Shown here one piece after another: positions 22,535 through 29,651 of a stretch of DNA of 43,184 nucleotides. This DNA is from a bacterium (lineage in GTDB: Bacteria; Patescibacteriota; Patescibacteriia; JACQRZ01). Position 1 is the stretch's first letter. Each line of letters opens with the position of its first letter. The notes below the pieces were generated by a model that saw only the letters and a program-made list of their open reading frames with translations, ran no database searches and was not told where the DNA came from. Location: positions 1-43,184 of the forward strand of contig JAHFJA010000007.1 of assembly GCA_023246095.1 (NCBI GenBank), read 5' to 3'. Made by a program: the position numbers and the translations under genes.

Positions 22535-22651
22535 ATGGATGACGGTACCACAAGAATGAAAATTACAATTTCGGCATTTTTCTGGTGGTTTCGACCCATC
22601 CAGATAGCAATTATTTTTTTTGAAAGGGGGAAGAGGGGAAATGGGAATTAA
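22535..22651 (+). CDS. Possible 38-aa peptide overlapping the next gene
   Basis: The ATG at 22535 follows a strong SD AAAGGAGGGAG with good spacing. The 38-codon frame encodes a short polar start, then a hydrophobic aromatic stretch (ITISAFFWWF, IAIIFF), then a basic tail RGKRGNGN. It ends at TAA 22649-22651, 11 nt inside the next gene, whose ATG is at 22641. This overlap suggests translational coupling, with the peptide either a small membrane protein or a leader. There is no homology that I can name; the SD is the main evidence. Confidence 0.45.
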   Translation: MDDGTTRMKITISAFFWWFRPIQIAIIFFERGKRGNGN

Positions 22652-23696
22652 ACATGAAAAAGTTTCTACACACAACAAGAAGGCAAAGATATCAGGTATT
22701 ATTGTAGATTTTGAGAAGGTTCGACGAGAGAAGAAAACAGAGCAGGAGGGATCTTTGTTCTCTCGCATAAAGAAGGGTCTGACATTGCATGTCCGAAAAA
22801 TACTTATACTGCTCATCAGTTTGTTGGTAAATAACATAATTGTTCTTGGTGTTATTGGTTTACTCAATAGGAAATTTCATTTTTTGGAAACTATTTTTGT
22901 GGCATATGGGGCTGTAGAAGATTATGCTTTAGCATATTTTTATCCATGGCATATGCGATTCATGAAATGGAATCCATGGCCAGTAGGTTTCTTTAGACAA
23001 AACAATCGTTGGGGAATTATGTTTGGCATCACCGCTACTGAAAAGGATTTTTACAAGGATGACGACAGTATTCACAATAACGCGGAATTAACTTATCTTG
23101 TCGAAAAAACAGAGCAGCTCAGGCTACTATTAGGCGCGGAGCAAAAAACGTTTGCAGGGATATTGCCCGGAGTTTTATTTGCTCGCAAGATTGTTACGAA
23201 TACTCCAGAGATAGATGTAACTTTGAAAGCCGTAATAGATGCTGAGGTTAAGCTCAGAATGCTTCTTGGATACCCTGATGACACCCCTTTGATCATTTTG
23301 GGTGGTAAAGGGTTTCTTGGAAGAAAATTGATGCAACATCTGGAAGGTCGTGAATTATATTGCGTCGACGCGGATGGTCATAATGTTAATCTGAATTCTT
23401 GGCCTAAAGGGATAGAAGGGAAGAAGGCAATCCTCATTAATGTCACCAGAAAAACAGTAATTAATAATTATATACATCTATTTTGGCCGGAATTAGTCTT
23501 GTTGAATGAAACATATCCAGAACCCTCAAAGGAGGAACTAAAAGGTTTGAACAGAAAAGGGTGTTCTGCTTATCATGTAGTCGGGGTAGAGGCAGTTTCG
23601 TATCCTCGTCTTCCTAGGGTTTATAAGGGAGGGATTCCGTGCTGTGCAGCCTGGAATTCAAAAGATCTCAAAGTAATTTTGAGAAAACTTATATAA
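22641..23696 (+). CDS. Membrane-anchored protein with Rossmann-like C-terminal domain, unknown
   Basis: I do not recognise the 351-aa protein. Residues 1-50 are basic and cytosolic. A hydrophobic helix follows at about 55-75 (ILILLISLLVNNIIVLGVIGLL). The C-terminal domain (about 215-351) has LIILGGKGFLGRKLMQHL, which looks like a dinucleotide-binding GxGxxG turn, followed by ELYCVDADG with an acidic residue at the end of strand two, as in NAD-binding Rossmann folds. A catalytic role is therefore possible but unproven. The start at 22641 has GGGGGAAGAGGGG upstream. The gene ends with a strong terminator before the histidine kinase. Confidence 0.72.
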   Translation: MGIKHEKVSTHNKKAKISGIIVDFEKVRREKKTEQEGSLFSRIKKGLTLHVRKILILLISLLVNNIIVLGVIGLLNRKFHFLETIFVAYGAVEDYALAYFYPWHMRFMKWNPWPVGFFRQNNRWGIMFGITATEKDFYKDDDSIHNNAELTYLVEKTEQLRLLLGAEQKTFAGILPGVLFARKIVTNTPEIDVTLKAVIDAEVKLRMLLGYPDDTPLIILGGKGFLGRKLMQHLEGRELYCVDADGHNVNLNSWPKGIEGKKAILINVTRKTVINNYIHLFWPELVLLNETYPEPSKEELKGLNRKGCSAYHVVGVEAVSYPRLPRVYKGGIPCCAAWNSKDLKVILRKLI

Positions 23697-23703
23697 TATT
23701 TAT

Positions 23704-23745
23704 AGGACTTATAATCACATGAGTATAAGTCCTTTTATTTTTTTT
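23704..23745 (+). terminator. Terminator before the histidine kinase
   Basis: A perfect 10-bp stem AGGACTTATA (23704-23713) and TATAAGTCCT (23724-23733) with a 10-nt loop is followed by TTTATTTTTTTTT. Confidence 0.88.
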
Positions 23746-23785
23746 TCTAAAAAAGATATATAATGTGTAAGAGTTCGTAAAAATA

Positions 23786-25963
23786 ATGTTTCTTTTGGAT
23801 AAAATCAATATACTCCTTTTGATTACGGGGATAGTCAATCTAGCCTTAGGTCTTATTGTATTTGTAAAAGGGAAGGATAAACAAGTTACTAGAGTGTATG
23901 CGTACATAATTTTCACTATCATTGGTTGGATAATGTCGATGTTAGCCTATCGGTCGGCGTCCGACGCAGATGCATTATTTTGGGGTATCATACTTTATGA
24001 TTCGGCAACTCTAATCGCGAGCACTTTTCTATATTTTACTTACATTTTTCCAGAAAAAGATAGAACCAATCTATCTTTCGTCGCTCGAATTATTTTTGGA
24101 GTAAATATTTTACTGATAATTTTAGTGTCAGTTCCAGGATTAGTGGTTGAACGAGTATATAATGTTCCGGGTTTTGAGAAAGCAATAATATTTTCTCATG
24201 TATATATTTTATATTTTTTTTATATATTAATTTATTTTTTTTATGGTTACTATCGTTTATATAAAAAATACTTAATTGTAAATAAACTCCAAAAGGCGCA
24301 GATATTATATTTAGTCGCAGGATATTTCATCGCTGGAAATCTCTCTTTTACGACAAACTTGACATTTCCGTGGATGGGGAACTTTTCATTAAATTGGTTA
24401 GGGCAAGTTTTTACTTCAGTTATTGTTGGGTTTACCGCATACGCGATCATTTTACACAAGCTCATGGACATAAAACTTGTTCTTCGAAAATATTCGGTCA
24501 ATATAGCGGCTTTATCTACTATCACCGGCGTCGCAGCGGTCGTCTATTGGACATTGCAAACGTTATTAATTCCACAAGGTTTTTTTCTTGAAATTATTAC
24601 TATTTGTATCGCGGTCGGGTTATTTGGCCCGCTTCGTTCGTTTTTTTATAAATTCGCCAACAAATATCTCTTCTCATCACTGTATGATTCTAGGGAGGTT
24701 ATTCGTACCCTGAGCAACAAACTCCGTGCGACTCTTGAATTGCAAACAATTTACGAGTCTATCTTTCAGACACTTGAGTCCGCCTTCCATCAAAAAAAGT
24801 TTGCTATTTTGTTATTTGATGAAGATCGTGGAAAATACCATCCTGTATATACGAATAATATGACGCTGAATAGTGAAAGTATTTCTGCAAATAGGGTTTG
24901 CAAATTTGTTATCAAATACGATAAACCATTTTCGCTTGAAGACGAACATACTCGTGTGCCGTCGGGGTTTCAATCGTTGCGACAGCTCGGCGTTGAGGTA
25001 GTCAATCCACTCAATCTAAAAGGCAAATGCGTCGCGCTTATATTATTGGGGGCAAAAGAATCAGGCGATCGTTATAATGAAGAGGATTTTAGCGTTCTCA
25101 ATATCACGGGTGCACAAGCGGCAACGGCAATTGATAATGCTCGTCTTTATGAAGAAGTGAAACATTTTAACGAAGATCTCCAGAAAAAAGTAGCTTACGC
25201 GACAAAAAAATTGCAGGCCCAGAACGGCAAACTCAAAGAACTCGATCACATGAAGACTGAGTTTATCTCCGTAGCCTCTCATCAGCTCCGTACACCCCTC
25301 ACCGCAACGAAGTGGGCCCTTGAATTCCTCCTTAAAGGTGAAGATGGGAAGATAAACGCTAAACAACGAGAGTCGTTGAGTGAAATGTCGATTATGAACG
25401 TTCGCCTTATCACGCTGGTGAATGAATTGCTTAATATTTCACGTATTGATGAAGGGCGCCTTAAGATTGAGCCTGAGCCGATTAACATTGCTACGGCAGT
25501 GAAAAATAGTCTTGCAGAACTTTTGCCTATTGCGCGCAAAAAGGAGCTTTTGGTGGTTGAACATTACGATGAAGTGCCGTTCATTAATCTTGACCCCAAT
25601 GTTATCACAAAAGCAATTTCAAACGTCCTTTCCAACGCAATCAAATATAACCGCGATGGGAAACATTTGTGGGTGAAAGTCTTGAAGAATAAAGATCATG
25701 TATCGGTGATAATAAAAGACGAAGGGATCGGTATTCCCCAGAAAGAACAAGATCAGCTGTTTCAGCGATTTTATCGCGCCTCCAACGCAGCCAGTTCAAA
25801 TACAGAAGGAACTGGTCTGGGTCTTTACATAGCAAAATCTGTCCTCGAAATGTCGGGCGGGAGCGTTTCATTTGAGTCAGAAGAAGGGGTGGGTACAACC
25901 TTTACTATTACACTTCCTCTTAAGGGGTCGAAGGCCAGGAAAGGGGAGAAGAGTTTGGCATAA
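23786..25963 (+). CDS. Sensor histidine kinase with 7TM-like, GAF, HisKA and HATPase domains
   Basis: The 725-aa protein has about seven to eight hydrophobic helices (residues 1-285), resembling the N-terminal 7TM sensor region of some kinases, then a GAF domain (about 310-450). A coiled linker leads to HisKA with the H box SVASHQLRTPL (phosphoaccepting His near 499), then the ATPase with N box NVLSNAIKYN, G1 DEGIGIP near 645 and G2 GTGLGLYI near 678. It senses a membrane or cytosolic signal and phosphorylates a response regulator. No regulator is next to it, but five receiver proteins in the window are candidate partners. No SD; the gene follows a terminator. Confidence 0.92.
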   Translation: MFLLDKINILLLITGIVNLALGLIVFVKGKDKQVTRVYAYIIFTIIGWIMSMLAYRSASDADALFWGIILYDSATLIASTFLYFTYIFPEKDRTNLSFVARIIFGVNILLIILVSVPGLVVERVYNVPGFEKAIIFSHVYILYFFYILIYFFYGYYRLYKKYLIVNKLQKAQILYLVAGYFIAGNLSFTTNLTFPWMGNFSLNWLGQVFTSVIVGFTAYAIILHKLMDIKLVLRKYSVNIAALSTITGVAAVVYWTLQTLLIPQGFFLEIITICIAVGLFGPLRSFFYKFANKYLFSSLYDSREVIRTLSNKLRATLELQTIYESIFQTLESAFHQKKFAILLFDEDRGKYHPVYTNNMTLNSESISANRVCKFVIKYDKPFSLEDEHTRVPSGFQSLRQLGVEVVNPLNLKGKCVALILLGAKESGDRYNEEDFSVLNITGAQAATAIDNARLYEEVKHFNEDLQKKVAYATKKLQAQNGKLKELDHMKTEFISVASHQLRTPLTATKWALEFLLKGEDGKINAKQRESLSEMSIMNVRLITLVNELLNISRIDEGRLKIEPEPINIATAVKNSLAELLPIARKKELLVVEHYDEVPFINLDPNVITKAISNVLSNAIKYNRDGKHLWVKVLKNKDHVSVIIKDEGIGIPQKEQDQLFQRFYRASNAASSNTEGTGLGLYIAKSVLEMSGGSVSFESEEGVGTTFTITLPLKGSKARKGEKSLA

Positions 25964-25996
25964 TTGGATCTATCAATCCGACTTTTTAAACACCTC

Positions 25997-26055
25997 TTGC
26001 GGTTTCTGTTGTCATGGTGTAAAAATAGAGGCAACGACCTTACGGTCTCACCTCT
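25997..26055 (+). promoter_or_regulatory. Promoter and leader hairpin for the 26059 surface protein
   Basis: TTGCGG (25997-26002) and TAAAAA (26020-26025) are 17 nt apart. Just after lies a hairpin with AGAGG/CCTCT (26027-26031 with 26051-26055) around GACC-TTAC-GGTC (26036-26047), occupying nearly the whole 5' leader up to 3 nt before the ATG. Confidence 0.45.
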
Positions 26056-26058
26056 AAT

Positions 26059-27192
26059 ATGTATCGATTTTCCCATATGATACGATTTATTTCAGCTGTT
26101 GTTCTCACGTTCGGTTTATTGTTCGTATCCTTTCAGTCAGTAAGCGCGGCGGAAAATACTGCTGCTAAGTTGTCCGGAAGAATTCTGTTGCAAGTACAGG
26201 ACAAAGGGCAAGCGTGGTATGTGAACCCTGTGGATAAGCAAGTGTACTACATGGGCCGACCTGCTGACGCATTTGCACTCATGAAACGCCTGGGTACCGG
26301 TATCAGCAACAATGATCTTCGAAAGATTCCGGTGGCTCCTATGAACTATTATGGAACCCCTGATACTGATCACGACGGGCTATCTGACGCATTTGAACAA
26401 ATTTACGGCACTGACATGAATAATCCTGATACGGATTATGATGGTATCACTGATTGGTCGGAGCTTAATGGTGGTACTACTCCATTTGGTTTGGGTACAC
26501 AAACGTACGATAAAGCATTCGCAAAGGCACAAAAAGGAAAAATATTTATTCAAGTACAACAGGGCGGAGCAGCATGGTATGTTAATCCCGTTGATTTGAA
26601 AGCATATTATCTAGGTAAGCCACTCGATGCGTTCAATGTGATGCGTGCTCTTGGGTTGGGTGTCAGTAATGAGACGCTGGCTCAAGCTCAGGGAAGATAC
26701 GTGGCGGTTCCCCCTCTCCAGTATGCACCGTACCCCTATAACCCTTACTATCCGTACAATCCTAATGTTCCTTACATTCCGTATTATCCAAATCCTACCC
26801 CTGTAACCCCTTCACCTTCACCGTACTACAGCTCACGATGGTATGTCCGCATGTATAATATCGATGATGTAGGTACCGCAATGGTTAATGGAAGCACTGC
26901 AGCGACCACTTCCTATGGGGGAGATTCAGGGTTTGTCGACATCACTAAGATGATTCATACAGGAGACAACAGTATTAACTTCAAGCTCCATAACAATGTT
27001 GGAGGGTATACATGGGGTTTCCAGATCAAAAAGGATAATACTATCGTATTTGATGAAAAAGCAGGTACTGCAGGCTCTTACGGGGCAAACAACAATGACG
27101 GGAGTATGCAATACCAAGATGTCTATAACAAAAACATTACCGTAAACGAATCAGGGGTCCTGACGATGAATTCATTGCAGCCCACCTACTAG
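26059..27192 (+). CDS. Secreted surface protein, two GRILLQV repeats, calcium-type loops, one C-terminal module
   Basis: The 377-aa protein has a signal peptide (cleavage near residue 30; ATG at 26059, alternative at 26077). Repeat one covers 39-91 (GRILLQVQ, AWYVNP, YYMGRP). Then come DTDHDGLSDAFEQIYGTD and NPDTDYDGITDWSE (101-135), loops like thrombospondin type 3 or dockerin calcium sites. Repeat two covers 159-209. A Tyr/Pro-rich linker (219-258) leads to a roughly 110-aa module (260-370: RWYVRMYNIDD, DITKMIHTGDNSI, YTWGFQIKKDNTIVFDE). The paralogue at 27387 has the same order but three such modules. The repeats' function is not known to me; cell-surface attachment or adhesion is inference. 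Confidence 0.82.
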   Translation: MYRFSHMIRFISAVVLTFGLLFVSFQSVSAAENTAAKLSGRILLQVQDKGQAWYVNPVDKQVYYMGRPADAFALMKRLGTGISNNDLRKIPVAPMNYYGTPDTDHDGLSDAFEQIYGTDMNNPDTDYDGITDWSELNGGTTPFGLGTQTYDKAFAKAQKGKIFIQVQQGGAAWYVNPVDLKAYYLGKPLDAFNVMRALGLGVSNETLAQAQGRYVAVPPLQYAPYPYNPYYPYNPNVPYIPYYPNPTPVTPSPSPYYSSRWYVRMYNIDDVGTAMVNGSTAATTSYGGDSGFVDITKMIHTGDNSINFKLHNNVGGYTWGFQIKKDNTIVFDEKAGTAGSYGANNNDGSMQYQDVYNKNITVNESGVLTMNSLQPTY

Positions 27193-27226
27193 AACGGTAA
27201 ATAGTCTAGGATAGTACGGTTTTCGG

Positions 27227-27266
27227 AAAAACCACCTTAGAAAGGGTGGTTTTTCTATTTTTTGTT
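27227..27266 (+). terminator. Terminator between the two surface-protein paralogues
   Basis: A 10-bp perfect stem AAAAACCACC (27227-27236) and GGTGGTTTTT (27245-27254) with an 8-nt loop is followed by CTATTTTTTG. Confidence 0.85.
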
Positions 27267-27325
27267 ATAAATTAGTCTAGATTCGAAAAAAGCCTTAAAT
27301 ATGGGTAATTGTTCTGTATTTACCC

Positions 27326-27354
27326 TTGACATTTCCCGTGATTAGGTGTATACT
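27326..27354 (+). promoter_or_regulatory. Promoter for the 27387 surface protein
   Basis: TTGACA (27326-27331) and TATACT (27349-27354) are 17 nt apart; the ATG lies exactly 32 nt after the -10. Confidence 0.82.
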
Positions 27355-27386
27355 TCCTTTCAAATGGTAACTTTATCCATCTAATT

Positions 27387-29159
27387 ATGTATAGATTTCT
27401 TTATATGAAACGGTTTATTACAGCTTCTGTTTTGACGCTAGGCCTGTTTTTCGTCTCGTTCCACCCGGCACAGGCGGCAACAGTTGCCTCTAATTTATCG
27501 GGAAGAATCCTTTTGCAGGTCCAAGACAAGGGGCAGGCATGGTATGTCAACCCTGCCAATAAAATGGCATATTACATGGGTCGTCCTACTGACGCTTCGG
27601 AACTCATAAAGCGTCTTGGTACGGGTATTACGGACTATGATCTTCGTAAGATCCCTGTGGCACCTATGAACTACTATGGGACTCCTGACGCTGATCGAGA
27701 TGGTATCTCAGACGCGTTTGAACAAGTCTACGGTACCGATATGAATAATCCTGACACGGATTATGACGGTTACCCTGACGTAGTAGAATTAAATAACGGC
27801 TATAGTCCGTTTGGTGCGGGAACACAGTCCTATGACATGGCGTTCGCCAAGTCACAAAAGGGAAAGATTCTCATCCAGGTACAGCGCGGAGGAGCAGCAT
27901 GGTATGTGAATCCTACAAACTTGAAGGCGTACTACTTAGGTAAGCCACAAGATGCATTTAACGTAATGCGTGCACTTGGTTTGGGGGTATCAAACGAGAC
28001 CTTGGCTCAAATTCCTGGAACATATATTGGGAATTACCCATACTACACCGCAACAGCGGATCGTTACTCTTTGCGAATTTTTAACACTGATAACGTGGGG
28101 ACTGCAGATGTCAACGGAGTTCGCACTTTTAGCAACTCATACGGCACTGATCGCATCGAAGATATCACCAATGTAATGCACTCAGGGTCAAATACTATAC
28201 ATTTCAAAATGTATAATGACACCGGATCATATACATGGGGATTTGAGGTGAAAAAGAACGGTCGCGTTATTTTCTCCGAAAGTGCCGGTACTGTCGGGCA
28301 AGTCGGTGCAAACTATAACGACCTCACAAAAACATACCAGGACGTGTACGATAAGATGGTCACCCTGAGTGACTCAGGGGCAGTGACCGTTACTGGTTAT
28401 CAAGCACCTACCCCTACACCTCCTCCACCACCAACGACCCGTTGGTACATGCGTGTGTATAATGCCGATGATAAGGAATCAGCGGTAATCAACAATCAAT
28501 ACACCTATACCACGACATTTGGGCAAGATGCGGGATACACTGATATCACCAATCTTCTCCATTCAGGCAACAATACGATTGATTTCAAGACGTGGAACGA
28601 AGTCGGAGCATATGCATGGGGCTTCCAGATCTTGAAGGACAACACTGTTGTATTTGATGAACATGAAGGTACTGCCGGCACCATGGGTGCTTACAGTAAC
28701 GACGGTTCAAAACCAAACCAGTTTGTGTATAACAAGACCGTCACGATAAACCAGTCAGGATTGGTGAGTGTTCGGAACAATATTGTTCCCACACCTCCAA
28801 CTCGATGGTATATCCGCGAGTACAATGGTGATGATAAGCAGACTATGGTGATTAACAACCAATATAGCTATGCTACCACCACATTTGGTCAAGACAGTGG
28901 ATTTATTGATATCACCGATCGCCTTCATGCTGGCAACAACACGCTTGATTTCAAGACGTGGAATGATCAGGGGGGATACACGTGGGGATTTCAGATTCGG
29001 AAAAATAATACGGTTGTATTTGATGAAAATGCAGGCGTAGCAGGAATTGTCGGTGCTTATAACAACGACGCTTCGAGATCAAACCAATACATTTATAACA
29101 AAACCCTCACACTTAATGAGGCAGGAGTTGCAAGTGTACACAACAATCTCAGCTTCTAA
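27387..29159 (+). CDS. Secreted surface protein, two GRILLQV repeats and three C-terminal modules
   Basis: The 590-aa protein is a paralogue of the previous one. It has a signal peptide to about residue 30, repeat one (39-91), calcium-type loops DADRDGISDAFE and NPDTDYDGYPDVVE (101-135), and repeat two (159-209). Then come three copies of the C-terminal module at 226-336, 352-462 and 473-584, joined by Pro/Thr linkers (PTPTPPPPPTT). Copies two and three are closest to each other (INNQY, TTFGQD, FKTWN, YNKT), so the last duplication was recent. The module has alternating strands like a carbohydrate-binding jelly roll. Its promoter and terminator are its own. Confidence 0.83.
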   Translation: MYRFLYMKRFITASVLTLGLFFVSFHPAQAATVASNLSGRILLQVQDKGQAWYVNPANKMAYYMGRPTDASELIKRLGTGITDYDLRKIPVAPMNYYGTPDADRDGISDAFEQVYGTDMNNPDTDYDGYPDVVELNNGYSPFGAGTQSYDMAFAKSQKGKILIQVQRGGAAWYVNPTNLKAYYLGKPQDAFNVMRALGLGVSNETLAQIPGTYIGNYPYYTATADRYSLRIFNTDNVGTADVNGVRTFSNSYGTDRIEDITNVMHSGSNTIHFKMYNDTGSYTWGFEVKKNGRVIFSESAGTVGQVGANYNDLTKTYQDVYDKMVTLSDSGAVTVTGYQAPTPTPPPPPTTRWYMRVYNADDKESAVINNQYTYTTTFGQDAGYTDITNLLHSGNNTIDFKTWNEVGAYAWGFQILKDNTVVFDEHEGTAGTMGAYSNDGSKPNQFVYNKTVTINQSGLVSVRNNIVPTPPTRWYIREYNGDDKQTMVINNQYSYATTTFGQDSGFIDITDRLHAGNNTLDFKTWNDQGGYTWGFQIRKNNTVVFDENAGVAGIVGAYNNDASRSNQYIYNKTLTLNEAGVASVHNNLSF

Positions 29160-29200
29160 CGATCCGTACAGATTTTCGATTTAGTCGAAAAGACGGTATA

Positions 29201-29233
29201 AAAAAGCCATCCATTCAGGGGTGGCTTTTTTAT
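29201..29233 (+). terminator. Terminator after the 27387 gene
   Basis: A 12-bp stem (29201-29212 with 29219-29230; AAAAAGCCA/TGGCTTTTT core) with a 6-nt loop ends in T residues. A smaller hairpin with TTTTCGA arms lies upstream near 29173-29190. Confidence 0.88.
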
Positions 29234-29246
29234 TAGTTTTATAGCG

Positions 29247-29255
29247 TGGTATACT
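29247..29255 (+). promoter_or_regulatory. Extended -10 directly before the 29262 receiver gene
   Basis: TGG-TATACT (29247-29255) is an extended -10. The ATG at 29262 begins seven nt later, so the mRNA could be leaderless. Confidence 0.5.
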
Positions 29256-29261
29256 ATATGC

Positions 29262-29651
29262 ATGTCTCCAACAAAACAATATACAATTGCCGTTATTGAA
29301 GATGAGAAGATGCTTCTTAAGTATATGGTCTCCAGCTTGTCTACGGAGCCTGCTTTTCATTTGGTCAGCGCTTTGAATGGAGAAGAAGGGGAATGTTTGA
29401 TTATAGAAGAAAAACCTGATCTTGTCTTCTTGGATATCATTATGCCAAAAAAGAACGGATTTGAGGTTTTGGAAGCGATCAAAAAGAATCCTGCGACAAA
29501 AGATATTCCTATTGTAGTACTTTCAAATCTGGGACAAGAAAAAGATATCAAACTTGCAAAAGAACTGGGTGCTCTCGATTATTTGATTAAAGTAGATCTT
29601 GAGATCAGTGATTTAGTTAAAAAAGCATATAGCTACTTGCCAAAACGATAA
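29262..29651 (+). CDS. CheY-like response regulator coupled to a PilB-type ATPase
   Basis: The 129-aa receiver has Glu13-Asp14 in VIEDEK, phosphoacceptor Asp58 in VFLDIIMPK, Ser88 in VVLSNLG and Lys110 in YLIKVD, a full active site. No output domain. Its stop overlaps the ATG of the PilB-type ATPase (TAATG at 29649-29653), so both are translated together. That points to control of pilus extension or secretion by phosphorylation, by analogy with pilus response regulators. The -10 box lies so close to the ATG that a leaderless transcript is likely. No kinase is adjacent. Confidence 0.88.
   Translation: MSPTKQYTIAVIEDEKMLLKYMVSSLSTEPAFHLVSALNGEEGECLIIEEKPDLVFLDIIMPKKNGFEVLEAIKKNPATKDIPIVVLSNLGQEKDIKLAKELGALDYLIKVDLEISDLVKKAYSYLPKR

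Noticed and set aside
22478-22867. 129-codon minus-strand frame across the 22535/22641 start region
   Set aside because: It would cover the SD and starts of the plus-strand genes, has no SD and no domain pattern.
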